Positions 53,258 through 63,519 of a stretch of 64,000 bases of DNA are shown piece by piece. Position 1 is the first letter of the stretch. Every line of letters starts with the position of its first letter. The position numbers and the translations under genes are program-made. Source of the DNA: Limnoperna fortunei (Eukaryota > Mollusca > Bivalvia > Mytilida > Modiolidae); the NCBI GenBank assembly GCA_944474755.1, contig OX104117.1:62797522-62861521 (forward strand). The letters run 5' to 3'. Under the pieces are notes generated by a model. It was not told where the DNA came from. It was given only the letters and a program-made list of their open reading frames with translations, and ran no database searches.

Positions 53258-54437
53258 GAGAAACGTTGATTTAAATGTTCCTGAGCATGGAATTGACGTA
53301 ACTTCCAAGGAGTGAAAAACTAAATTTATTTTACATGTGAATTATTACATGTATTATTTATGTCAATGTAAAATCTCGGTATTTCTTAGATTTCCATGCA
53401 CTTTTTTAAAAATGTCCAGGCTGTTTAAACCACATAGTCCACATAATTACAAATACAATTAACTTTTTTCGTCACCATAATTTATTGGGAACTCAATTAC
53501 TCATACAATTTTCATTACAGTCACCCACAATATATTTTTGTTATTATAAAATAAAGAAACACATTCAACGATTTTAATTAACATTTAATTTTCATTTAGT
53601 GTTAACAAAATATTAATTCTCTACTTGTTGCTTATTTTAACGTTCACATGACTGTTTAAGAAATAGGTTTGAAAAGAGCGAGGTAAATTAAGCAAAAGTA
53701 TAAAAACTCGGAAATCTGCTTATATTATTTTAAATTTTCTCTTGTATAAAAAGATAAATGGCAAGAAACCTGACCGAGTTTAGAGATTAGTCGTTAATGA
53801 AATCTTCCCAGTATACTTTCTTAAAGACTTTAAATTCAGAAGACGTTTTTTCTGAAAGTATCAAAAATATTATATGAAAACGCATTGTAAAATTAACGTA
53901 ACCAGAATAAGGGTAAATAAACAAACTACGATTCTAAAACTATTTCCAAGCTTACAAAAACTACTATAATTCCTTATCCTTGAGAATAGTGGGAGTCGAA
54001 GAATTTTTGTGTGATAAATTTTAAGTGTTTTTCTTTGTCTTGTTTATTCAGATAACATTCTTCTTTACAGCCATCTCTAAAAATAAATACGTCAACAACC
54101 TTTTTAAAAAATAGTACTTGATAGATAAGTACTTTTAAATACTGTTTATTAACCTGTCCAATAGTACATTTACTCGAGAGATACAATGGGCAGATCTTCT
54201 TTAAAATACTACACCGTTTTATACATTTAATAAACTTTGATTATCCATTTATCGTTAAAGGTTGTAGGTAATAAATTGTGTTCTCACGAGAGGAACTGAT
54301 CGATACTTAAATTTGCAAATCATGTGTAATGTTTCCTAAATAGTATTTAAATAAAATAAATTAAAGCCATTTTTATTTGCATATGCTGACGATAATCGGT
54401 TTGAGGTGTGTATATTTGCTAACTGGATCACAGATAG
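53258..54437. other. Stretch without recognised features
   Basis: AT-rich DNA before the second promoter region; the short minus-strand open frame at 53974-54186 is not convincing. Confidence 0.45.
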
Positions 54438-54647
54438 AAATATTCTATTGATTATGCATCACAATAATCTAACTGTTCGTATATTGCTACATCTGCTCTT
54501 TCTCATAATGTATTATTTATACCTTAATTTTAGTTGCAATTTATAAAGTATTTTGTAACTAATTAATATATATTTGCAAACATGCATTGACCAGTAACGT
54601 TAATATGTGTTTCTATATTTTTCGAAATAGTTAATGCTGATTGCAAT
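54438..54647 (+). promoter_or_regulatory. 5' flank of signal-peptide exon 2, duplicate of 42405-42641
   Basis: Aligns with the flank of the first signal exon at several blocks up to the shared gcaatATG. A TATA-like TATAAAGT lies at 54542-54549. The two flanks have diverged, with indels in the middle. Confidence 0.55.
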
Positions 54648-54717
54648 ATGAGGAAAAGTGATTATAGATTTTGGCTTATAGTATGGATAATTTGTTCCTT
54701 GTTTCAATTAAATGAAG
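54648..54717 (+). CDS. Signal-peptide first exon (paralogue 2) of a putative secreted Ig-domain protein
   Basis: Encodes MRKSDYRFWLIVWIICSLFQ then LNE and G|gtaatc, again 70 nt and phase 1. Basic start, long hydrophobic core and CSLFQ give a good signal peptide. The next compatible exon is the Ig exon at 61147, whose first two bases complete GCA (Ala). Both exons are plus strand and separated by a ~6.4-kb intron filled with repeats. Confidence 0.65.
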
Positions 54718-55894
54718 GTAATCACCATTTATAGTATATACCTTATGATTATGTTAGACTCTTAAAACAGAATTTAAAAAACAAATTTTCCAAAATAAAA
54801 TGTCGCAATAAGACTCTTGTGACCTTATACTTACATGTTTGTGTTTATTTGAAATATAAACCACGGTTTGGTGTCTCATGCGTGACTAGATGGTTGATTT
54901 ACTTCCAATTAGTTGAATTTTAGCTTCATAACCGGCGGTTACAAGTAAGCATGAGAAATAAAGATATATAGACCATGGGGGACTTGTCTACTCATAACCT
55001 GACAAGTGAGCCAAAATATAAAAAAATGTCTATTCATCAACAGGTTCCTATATACAAAGTTCAAAGTGAATTTATTCCACAGACGTTCTACAACATCCTA
55101 AAATTATTAGGATTTAAATGTATTTTGGGGGTTTAAGCGCCACTGATGACGCTAGATTAGACGACACGTGTCTGGCGTTGTAATGTTTTAAAAGCTAAGT
55201 TTCTTAGACAAGTAAAAATATACTAAAGGAAATCACGAACTGTTTGACATCCAAGTTTCAAGTTTGAAGTCAATATATCATTCAGTTATGGAGTTATGCG
55301 TCAGACAAAACTGATAGATGGGAACATTCCGAAAAAGAAAAAGCTGTTATAACTGAAAACGTAACAAAGGTAAAATAATGTTTTTTTTTAGCGATTTCCT
55401 TGTTCTTGTGCACTTCTACGTATCAGCGAGGTACAGGTACACAAGTTTAAAGCATATACTGTATAAATTAAGAATTGTATTTAACCATTTAATACTTAGT
55501 TTGAAAATAAAATAGTTTTTTATATAGAAATATTCAGATTTAACATAACTTCATTATTTAATTGTAAGAGAAATTCAAAATATATAAAAATAATAAACTA
55601 GAACAATATGTACACCTCAATTTTAATTTTTCATGGTATATAGTCCTAACGAGAAATGATTCTTGAAGACAATAGATAGAGCGGAGCGGTGCATATTATT
55701 TGAATGTTCAGGTATAAACGATGTATGAGTCGTACACTAGTCTTTGTTTCTGGGACTCAAATCTGTTAATTTTAATTCCCGCGTATTAAATGGTTGGTCT
55801 GTATTAAAAAGTAGCCGTGTCTGTGTTGAGTTATTTTGCGTGACAAACGAAACCTGCTTACGGCGTTTGTTCAAGCTTACGCTCCTTTTGTAGA
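54718..55894 (+). other. Putative first intron, 5' part
   Basis: Begins with sequence related to the intron start of the first copy. A reversed family D fragment lies at about 55120-55180 (ggtttaagcgccactgatga and gacacgtgtctggcgt). Nothing else is recognised. Confidence 0.45.
55120..55180 (-). repeat. Family D fragment, reversed
   Basis: Its complement carries acgccagacacgtgtcgtct, corresponding to ccagacgcacgttttgtcg at the end of the 41340-41800 copy. Confidence 0.5.
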
Positions 55895-56690
55895 AAACAA
55901 ATAGCAAAGAAAACCGTCCGAAAAACAAAAGCCATTATTCAAGGAACAGTTACAAATCGGGATATAGACAAACGCAACACAAAAACTAAAACTACAAAAA
56001 AGCAGAAAGAGGGTAACCCGAACCTAATTAAAACCGTAAGTACACAGGTGCTTCGAACGATAGTGTCTGCCTCTTAATAGACACCGGTCGAGTTACCCAA
56101 GTATAATCCAGTAATAGGAAACACTACCTATAACTACACGGAAATAAATGTCCGATCGTATTTGAGACGCTGATTTTCCATAACGATCAATTAAGTCATG
56201 GTGACGACCATAACACTTCATGAGAGATAACATCAACCTAGGTACAACAAACCCTTATTTGAGTTGTTTAGCTGTGAACATGTGAACAGCAGTGATCGGT
56301 CTGGAAAATCGGAATACCGATCGCAGGATCTAGAGATACGTATGACATGTACACACCATACGCAGGAGCTGCTGGAATGTTACTGTCAATGAACGGGAAG
56401 TTGACAATTGGAAAGTTGAAGTCATCACGTTTGTCGTAGAGTCTAGTTTGTAGTTTTCCCCAGTCTATTTCTTGAAGTAGGTCTAAGTAAGAGGCTGACC
56501 TTATTGTATTGGTGGTGTCTTTAATTTCAAGCTCGCTGGTGTAGATTAAATGTAAATAGCCACCAAATTCAGCATTGTTGAGGGAATTTGAAATTAAACG
56601 TCTGGGCCACTGTTTTTCTTTCTTCTTCAGCAGGGCTTCTGGGAAATCATTCGGCATTGCAGCAATTTTGTTCAATTTATACCTGAATTA
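55895..56690 (-). pseudogene. Decayed reverse transcriptase, second copy (same family as 7770-9020)
   Basis: The minus-strand open frame 56675-56268 encodes ELEIKDTTNTIRSASYLDLL, KLQTRLYDKRDDFNFPIVNF and SNIPAAPAYGVY, then loses frame. The same family block in the first copy reads APAYG followed by SYLIRY. Upstream, FPEALLKKKEKQWPRRLISN runs straight into SLNNAEFGGYLHLIY, so the YIDD-containing segment is deleted. Downstream, GRHHDLIDRYGK (about 56165-56205) and the non-coding tail (55895-56000) match the first copy. It is 5' truncated at about 56690. No functional product. Confidence 0.72.
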
Positions 56691-56737
56691 TACGAATGAG
56701 ATTTATTTCTATCCCTTTCTTTTGTCGGTTCATTTAA

Positions 56738-56794
56738 CATATGCCAACATTTTGAATGTTGGTTTAAAAAGGTAAGGAAAAAATGTTGGCATAC
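56738..56794. repeat. Inverted pair of tatgccaacatttt
   Basis: tatgccaacatttt at about 56739 and aaaatgttggcata at about 56780 are exact complements, ~27 nt apart. The core atgccaacatttt is the same as in the inverted ends of the element at 37003-38190. Confidence 0.6.
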
Positions 56795-57040
56795 ATTGAA
56801 TTGTTGTATAAACATTTTAATACAGACTACAAACAATTAGTTAATTAGTGTTACAGGTGTATATAGGTAAAATATATTTAAAGGTTTTTGTTATGTTTTT
56901 AATAATAATAATATTATTATTTTTTATTTTTTTTATTTTTTTGTTTTGTAAATTTTTGCTAGCTTAAATAAAGATTAGATAAAAACAGTATATTTATAGA
57001 TAATTTTATTAAATGTCATAACTAACAGATACGATATAAA
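56795..57040. other. AT-rich spacer
   Basis: Simple AT-rich sequence with aataat and ttttatt runs; nothing identified. Confidence 0.5.
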
Positions 57041-57049
57041 TTGAGATGT

Positions 57050-57775
57050 TAATATCCTAACCAAGATGTAACAAGAAGGTGGCATCATCATCAAATTCTT
57101 ATACTGTAATTTGTCCATCGTGTAGCCGCTGTTTTAGTTCACACAGTCTCTGTTTGATTGGTACATGGTATCCCTTTCTGTGTTTTAATAGTAAATAGTG
57201 GCGACTGGAGTAGTCTCTTCTCTGCAGCGTTTGTGAATAGTCTGTATAACTTTATGAACATTTAGCTGACCTCTTTCATTGTCGTGATTAAGATTAATAT
57301 GTAGTTTACATGTAGTTAGAATGTCGTTCATAGTATTTATAGTAGCGGTACAGTTGCTGGTACATATTCAATATGTTCGAACGTTTCGTTATGTCTTCAC
57401 TCTGAACCTTTACCCATTGTGGAATAGGGTATGGTTCCCTTGTCTGTTTGTAACACACTGAATGTCTAACAGTGCATTTGGCATACTTTGGACAACTGAT
57501 CCTTTTGAATCAGCAGTATTTATACAAGTTTCTAATGAAAAGTGTTTACTTTGTGTAATCGAAATTTTGTAATAATTGAGGATTCTCATTAACTCATACA
57601 ATACTTTACCTATAATTAATAGTTTAATTACTATCAAAACATCTATTGTATTCTGCATGTTGCATTCCTTGAATAGAAATTTTGAAAATGTTAGCATAGG
57701 TAGAAGACACCCTTTTGTCACATGAACGTATCTGATGATGTAGTGTACCTTTTTTACACATTTGCACTCCACATC
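57050..57775 (-). pseudogene. Degenerate protein-like sequence of unknown family
   Basis: On the minus strand, 57772-57410 is open for 120 codons and ends DSKGSVVQSMPNALLDIQCV then TNRQGNHTLFHNG. Further down, in other frames, CTATINTMNDILTTCKLHIN and LKHRKGYHVPIKQRLCELKQ, then RLHDGQITV-stop-EFDDDATFLLHLG appear. The charged, amphipathic composition without low-complexity runs looks like former coding sequence split by two or more frameshifts and stops. I do not recognise the family. It may be a transposon protein or a processed gene relic. Confidence 0.4.
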
Positions 57776-59712
57776 ATCTTATTAACAAACATCTGTGATT
57801 TCATCAAGAAGTTTTTCTTCATCTTTGAATTATCTTCATTTGAAGATTATGTGATTATGTATTTTTCTAGTCTACCAATTAAACTTGTTGCCGAGCGTTG
57901 GGTCTTGAAGCGGAATAAGTAATATTTCAACGACCATTGTTGAGACAACAGTAAAAGTGATGCTAGATATTTGGAAAAGCATAGAAATACTCAAAATATT
58001 CCATTTCTCTTTATTTTGACCTGTCAGACAGTTAAATACTTTTTGTTGCGATAACTTAATCCTTAATTTTGATTGGACAAATCATTTCACCACATTTTGT
58101 CAAATAAAATACATGAGCAAGTTAACATTCCACAAATTAATTTATTTGATAAATTGTATTGTGTCTTGATCCCCCTCCACGCAGCGAACTTGTTCGCATG
58201 AACAGAACAAAACAACAAGTTTGGCGCAAAAAAGCTACGGCGACCGTGTTCTAATACTCATGCTAAATATTAAAAATAATCAGGTATAAAAAATTTGTGT
58301 ATACATTCCAGCACTTATGCAAAGATGGGGTTCAGGAAGCGCCACTGAACCATCAAACGATATCAGTGATCACTGGTAGATTCACACTAAAACCCAAAAC
58401 TCTTACCTTTTACGGATAAAGGGAAAGCTGTCATAAACCCTGACAATATTTATTGACAAAATCAACCTGTTTAATCGAAATGGACCTATTTCCTAATGAA
58501 AGTAATAATAAGATGCCATTTTAAAATGGAGACTATTTTGAAAATAATAAAACCCAAATATGCAAAACTACAAAACTTAAAATATTCATTATTTCTAGTA
58601 TCTTAATGCTACTAAGAAACCTTTGATGCTGAAAAAAATCTGGACACTTTACACTAAAAAGAAGAATGAATAATAATAATAATAAATTTTTTTTGTTGGA
58701 GTGCCAGCACAAAAGTCGCCAAAAATCCACATGGATAGTATTTCATTCAAATCAGTACATTTAATATGCCTAGAAATCAAATTTCGTTGAAATCGGACAA
58801 AGTTGACTTTATTGTGTTGAGCGGTTGTAGTAAAATGGCCTCAATCTTCAAACCGAAAGTCGTACGTAAATTCCGACAATGATAAATGTGGCTCACTCCA
58901 AGAACCCTAATCTACCCGTATACTAAACTTCGTCCATCCACCTCCTGTCTGGCGTGATGAATTTGTCACTTTGGTAATTTTGATAACATTTTGTTGAATT
59001 ATTTGAGCAAATCTTCGTAACAGCGCGTCCGCGGGTAGCGTATAGTGAAGGAAATATACAGGAGTTTAACGTGCATTTGAAGTGAAAAAATTCAAGATCA
59101 ATATTGTATGACTTGTTTACGTTATTTATTTATATTGACACTCAATGACTAAGGCCATTTGTCGGTCAGTCTGTGTCTATAATTTTGAGAAAAACAATAA
59201 TTAATAATAATAATAATTATAATAATAAGAAGAAACTGTGTAAAAACATAAAGTCGAAGTCTCCCAAAATTTGTTTTAGGCGACTTAATAAATACAGCTC
59301 TCAACAACTACAATCCCAGATGCCTAATTTATTCAATTTCATGGTAACTTAAACTTGTTAAAGTCCCTATTATCAAATTATGTTGCATTTTCTCAGGAGA
59401 GAATTTCTCACTTCCTTCCTGAAGCGCATTACGGTTCCGATGTAACATAAAATTGTTTCACTTTCATTCGGATAACGTTGAAGATAAACTGTAGTGAAAA
59501 TAAAAAATACTACTTTCTTTCTTGAACCTTAACCTTTGCCCTTTCTTTCATTCCCGGTCCACGCCACTTTAATTTTGTTCAACAGCCTGACTACTGTTAA
59601 GATCTACTACATATTTCTCCGCCTAAATTTGTTTATTTATGTTTTTTATGACAGGCACTTGCGCTGATAATGTAATATTTTGATGAACATAATTATTAAA
59701 AATGACCATAAG
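57776..59712. other. Stretch without recognised genes
   Basis: AT-rich DNA within the putative first intron. The word ttgaaatcggacaaagttga at about 58789 also occurs at about 32837, hinting at another dispersed repeat. No coding remnant seen. Confidence 0.45.
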
Positions 59713-59793
59713 ACCTTCTTCTTCTTCTTCTTCTTCTTCTTATTATTATTATTATTATTATTATTATACTTATTATTATTATTATTATTATTT
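59713..59793. repeat. Compound microsatellite (TTC)n(TTA)n
   Basis: About nine ttc units change directly into about eighteen tta units with one interruption (tatac). Confidence 0.9.
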
Positions 59794-59799
59794 GTTTTC

Positions 59800-60985
59800 T
59801 TTTCTTTTCCGACGTCATTTGCAAAAAAGTGTCGCTAAATATCCTTTTCATACTTGGTACCATTATTAGGTCATACTGGCAGATGATTCAATTCACCCAG
59901 AAAAATCATTCTAGTTTTAGTAACAGAGTTATCTGCACCAACACCGTATACCCTTGTTAGCAAATAAACTCAGAAACCGTAATCGATTACTAATATCTGA
60001 AGTGTACAAAATGTCGCTGGACCTATGGCGATGATTTCACATGTAAAATTGTTTTTTACGTGTTTTTGAGCTGAAAAATGTCGCAACGAAATTGTTTTCT
60101 CTAGAGACTTGGGACCACCACCAAAATGTTAAGGTCAAAGGTCAAAGTCAATGTCAATGGTCACCATAGGTCTTGTTAGCACTCGATCTAATAAACCATA
60201 GAAGATAGAAGCAGTTACATCCCTTGACTCATTTCGGTTAATCGGTTGTTTGGTTAAAACTTGAAAACGATTAGAAATAATATGGTAAACATATTGGTTT
60301 AACATAATCAGTAGGAAAAGAGCTACGATTTGAGCCAAAGATCAAAGGTCATGGGTCAGGGTCATACCATAGCAACAAGGTAACCGTTATAATAAGTCCT
60401 AAATAACCATATATTTTTAAAATCAGGATAAAGTACTTAAATGAAAAATGTCATTTTATAACTAGAAGTGATATTTTGTACCTAGCAACGATAATAAAAG
60501 TCCTTATCAACCATATAAACTGTGAATAAGGACCACTAGCTGTACTCAACTACTTTTCATGACTGTTTGTGACATTTTGTAATTAGCAACAGAAAATAAT
60601 TCTACACAATCCACATAATAATTGACTTTATACATACTGGTAAAGACCTTAACATGTGTTCTTTGAATAAATGGCTTTTCATGATTATTTAAAAGATCTT
60701 TCCTCTTTCCAACGGAAAGACATTATTGTATTTCTTAAGATTATTATTTTTCTTCTTCCGCGGAGGTTTTCCAAAAAATGTCTTGACATATCACTTCTTT
60801 ACCATTAATCGGTCATATCCGGAGGTGACATGGCTCACCAGACCGATCTATTTTTAGTAACAGAGTTAACTGTCCGAACACTGAAACCCTTGTTAGCAGA
60901 TAAAACTCAGAAACCGTAACCGATTCTCAAAATCTGATGTGTACAAAATGTCAGCTCCCCTACTGCGATGATTTAACAGGCAAAT
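59800..60985 (+). repeat. Two direct copies of a ~240-bp repeat, 0.9 kb apart
   Basis: Copies at about 59800-60045 and 60745-60985 share tttttagtaacagagtta, cccttgttagca, aactcagaaaccgtaa and gtgtacaaaatgtc, with substantial divergence. Between them lie aaggtcaaaggtcaaag words (60131-60147) and unremarkable DNA. The second copy ends ~160 bp before the Ig exon. Confidence 0.65.
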
Positions 60986-61146
60986 TGTTTTCGTTCAATC
61001 AAGTTCAAGAAAAGTGTACAATTATTGTGAAATTATTTAAAACAATAGTAAATATTGATTATAGATACAAATATATATTGGAAGATTGTATTTCATGAAA
61101 GGTGTGCTGAATGCTAATTGACACATTAAAATACTATTTTTATTAG

Positions 61147-61458
61147 CACCACCAACAGTTGTCATAACACAGTCATCATATACAGTCACTACAGGTGTAT
61201 CAGTGACCTTGCAGTGTACTGTAACACCATATTCATCAAATGCTCCGGTTACAAAAGTTTACTGGAAAATAGATGATGTTAGTAATACATTGACCATCGA
61301 TTCAAATACCAACACAGCGAAATACAGTGGGAGTACGACTAGCACGCCATCCTTGACAATACTCAGTGTTGCACTAAGTGATGCTGGATCTTATCAATGT
61401 GCAGAAGACAGTTTTTTTACAGGATACAGTTCACTCGCAACACTTCATGTACTTTCCA
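61147..61458 (+). CDS. Immunoglobulin-domain exon (phase 1-1)
   Basis: Bounded by tttttattag and gtgagt, 312 nt, encoding 104 residues when the upstream G is added. It begins APPTVVITQSSYTVTTGVSV, with Cys24, Trp40 in VYWKIDD and the D-x-G-x-Y-x-C block ALSDAGSYQC with Cys85, then closes in SLATLHVLS. Length, disulfide spacing (61 residues) and symmetrical phase 1 fit a V- or I-type Ig domain able to be duplicated as a cassette. It likely follows the signal exon at 54648, giving the start of a secreted or membrane Ig-superfamily protein that continues beyond the window. Its role (adhesion, recognition or immunity) cannot be told from one domain. Confidence 0.85.
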
Positions 61459-62409
61459 GTGAGTATTAGAAGGACGTGCGTAGTAATTTATTTGTAGTAT
61501 TCAAATAAGTAACAATGCTGAAAAGAAATATTAAAAATTTTTTTCAGCTTAAATGTATTGCATCTATAAAACTGATTTTTACAATTTTTGTATGATTAAC
61601 TTTGTTTCAATTCATTAGAAACCGTGGTACAATGCAACATTTAAGATTGACGAAGCTTTAATTTGCTAGATTAATATATTTTAAAACTAATTATTTTTAA
61701 CAGGTTAAACTAACGTGTTGCATTGTTTGTTTTTGTTATAACAAATCTCATAATTTATATCGGTGAATATCATTATTATGATCTGCAGTAATTGATTGAT
61801 GTGTAATGCTATAACATTAGGCAACACATACAAACAAGGTGCAGTCGGTTACGGAAATGATTTTTACATAAACTGATTGTTTAAATATAAAGAATAGATC
61901 GAACTATTTAAATATTTTAACGGATCGTTATCAGGCTTACCATAAGAAATTAATTTGATCAGTCTGTGTGTACCAAACCTGGATGTGTTATATTTAAAAT
62001 TTGCATATTTAAATATTTATACAAAACAGTCAGTTTTTATTCATCACTCCGTCTTAAAGCAATTCACAGACTACCTTATGCTATCTCTCTTTAGGAAAAA
62101 GTTCAGAATCTATTATCAAAAATTGTTCATATTTTCAAATCAAGCTGTACGTAGACTACTTATGTGTCAGTCTAAAGTTCTTCTTCTTCTTCCATATACA
62201 GGAGTAGACTCCTCAAGGAGTGTAAAAGATCCCGGAACTTGTGCGCAAGTACAAAAAAGTGGACTTAAAAGTCAAAACATTTAAAAACATACATTCAAGT
62301 ATGAGCATAAAATGTTACTATTATCTATTAAAATTTATAAAGCTCTACTATTTTGGTTTAGATTACATATAATAAAAACATATATACAGTTGTACAGTGT
62401 TATATTTAT
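61459..62409 (+). other. Intron after the Ig exon
   Basis: AT-rich; the 109-codon open frame at 61955-62284 shows no family resemblance. No second Ig exon is seen before the retrotransposon. Confidence 0.5.
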
Positions 62410-62704
62410 TGTCTGTATGTCACTGGAGATTCTTTAAATGGATAGACCACTTTTGAAAGATTCCAGGGATGATGCAATACCTATGGATTCAGGTAGATTA
62501 TTCCATCTGTTATTGTTCTGGGGAAAAAAGAGTATTTATATACATCCTTGTTTGTTGATAATTGCCTAAATTTATGTTCCCCCCCCGAGTACGCCTGTCA
62601 TATCTAGTTAACATGTCTTTTGGAACCTCTACTAACCCCAAATTAATTTTGTATAGTAAATTTAATCATGATTTTTTGCGCCTACTCTCCAAACTTTCCC
62701 ATTT

Positions 62705-63124
62705 TTATGTATTTAACATGTTTGTGACTGCCCCTGGAGATCTGTCTTTATAATTGTTCAGTACATATCTTGCAGCTTTTCTTTGAATTTGTTCAACCCG
62801 AGATATCTGATTATTTTTGTATGAGTCCCAAACTGGGGAGAAGTATTCAATAACCGGGGGCACAAGTGAAGTGTAAGTAAGATTTTTAACTTTTTGAGTG
62901 CAGTTTTTCATGTTTCTTCTTAAAAATCCTAATGTTTTATTTGCCTTACAAGTAATATCATTAATATGTGCCCCCCAGTCAAGATCATTACTTATTGTTA
63001 CACCTAAGTATTTACTTTCTTTAACAGACTCTAAAGTATGATTGTGAAGTTTATAATCAAAATTTGTTGGTTTAGTTTTTTTAGTAACATGAATTGTGTT
63101 ACATTTTTCAGGATTAAAGTTCAT
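62705..63124 (-). pseudogene. RT thumb and C-terminal part of the 62410-64000 element
   Basis: An open frame of 139 codons starting MNFNPEKCNTIHVTKK; contains YKLHNHTLESVKESKYLGVT, KANKTLGFLRRNMKNCT and PVIEYFSPVWDSYKNNQISR with VEQIQRKAARYV. These are the post-palm regions of jockey/CR1 RTs. It is separated from the palm by a one-base frameshift in an A run plus a TAA where the family has a sense codon. Confidence 0.75.
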
Positions 63125-63131
63125 TTACCAA

Positions 63132-63518
63132 TTACTTTCCCATTTTTTCTAAGTTTGAGAGGTCATTTTGTAGTGAATTGGCATCCGTACCATTATTGAC
63201 TTTTCTATAAAGTAAACAATCATCGGCAAAAAGCCTTACATTACAAATAACATGTTCAGGCAGGTCATTTAAAAACAAGAGAAATAAAGTTGGACCCAAA
63301 ACAGTGACCTGCGGCACACCAGAATCAACGGATAATTTTGAAGAAATTGTACCATTTAAGAGAAGCTGTTGTTGCCTATCTGCCAAAAAATCTGTAATCC
63401 ATTTTAAGTTTTGATTTCTAATGCCATAATAATCTAATTTATGAATTAATCTTTGATACGGAACTTTATCAAAAGCTTTAGAAAAATCTAATAAATATAA
63501 TATCAATTTGGTCACCAT
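63132..63518 (-). pseudogene. RT palm of the 62410-64000 element
   Basis: A 128-codon open frame with LLDFSKAFDKVPYQRLIHKL, WITDFLADRQQQLLLNG, SGVPQVTVLGPTLFLLFLND and RLFADDCLLYRKVNN. FADD and the first Asp (DFSKAF) are kept. Gly to Val in GVPQG and the frameshifts at both borders indicate an inactive copy. Confidence 0.78.
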
Positions 63519-63519
63519 T

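Noticed and set aside
61955..62284. 109-codon plus-strand open frame after the Ig exon
   Set aside because: No Ig or other family feature and no acceptor-donor pair fitting phase 1.
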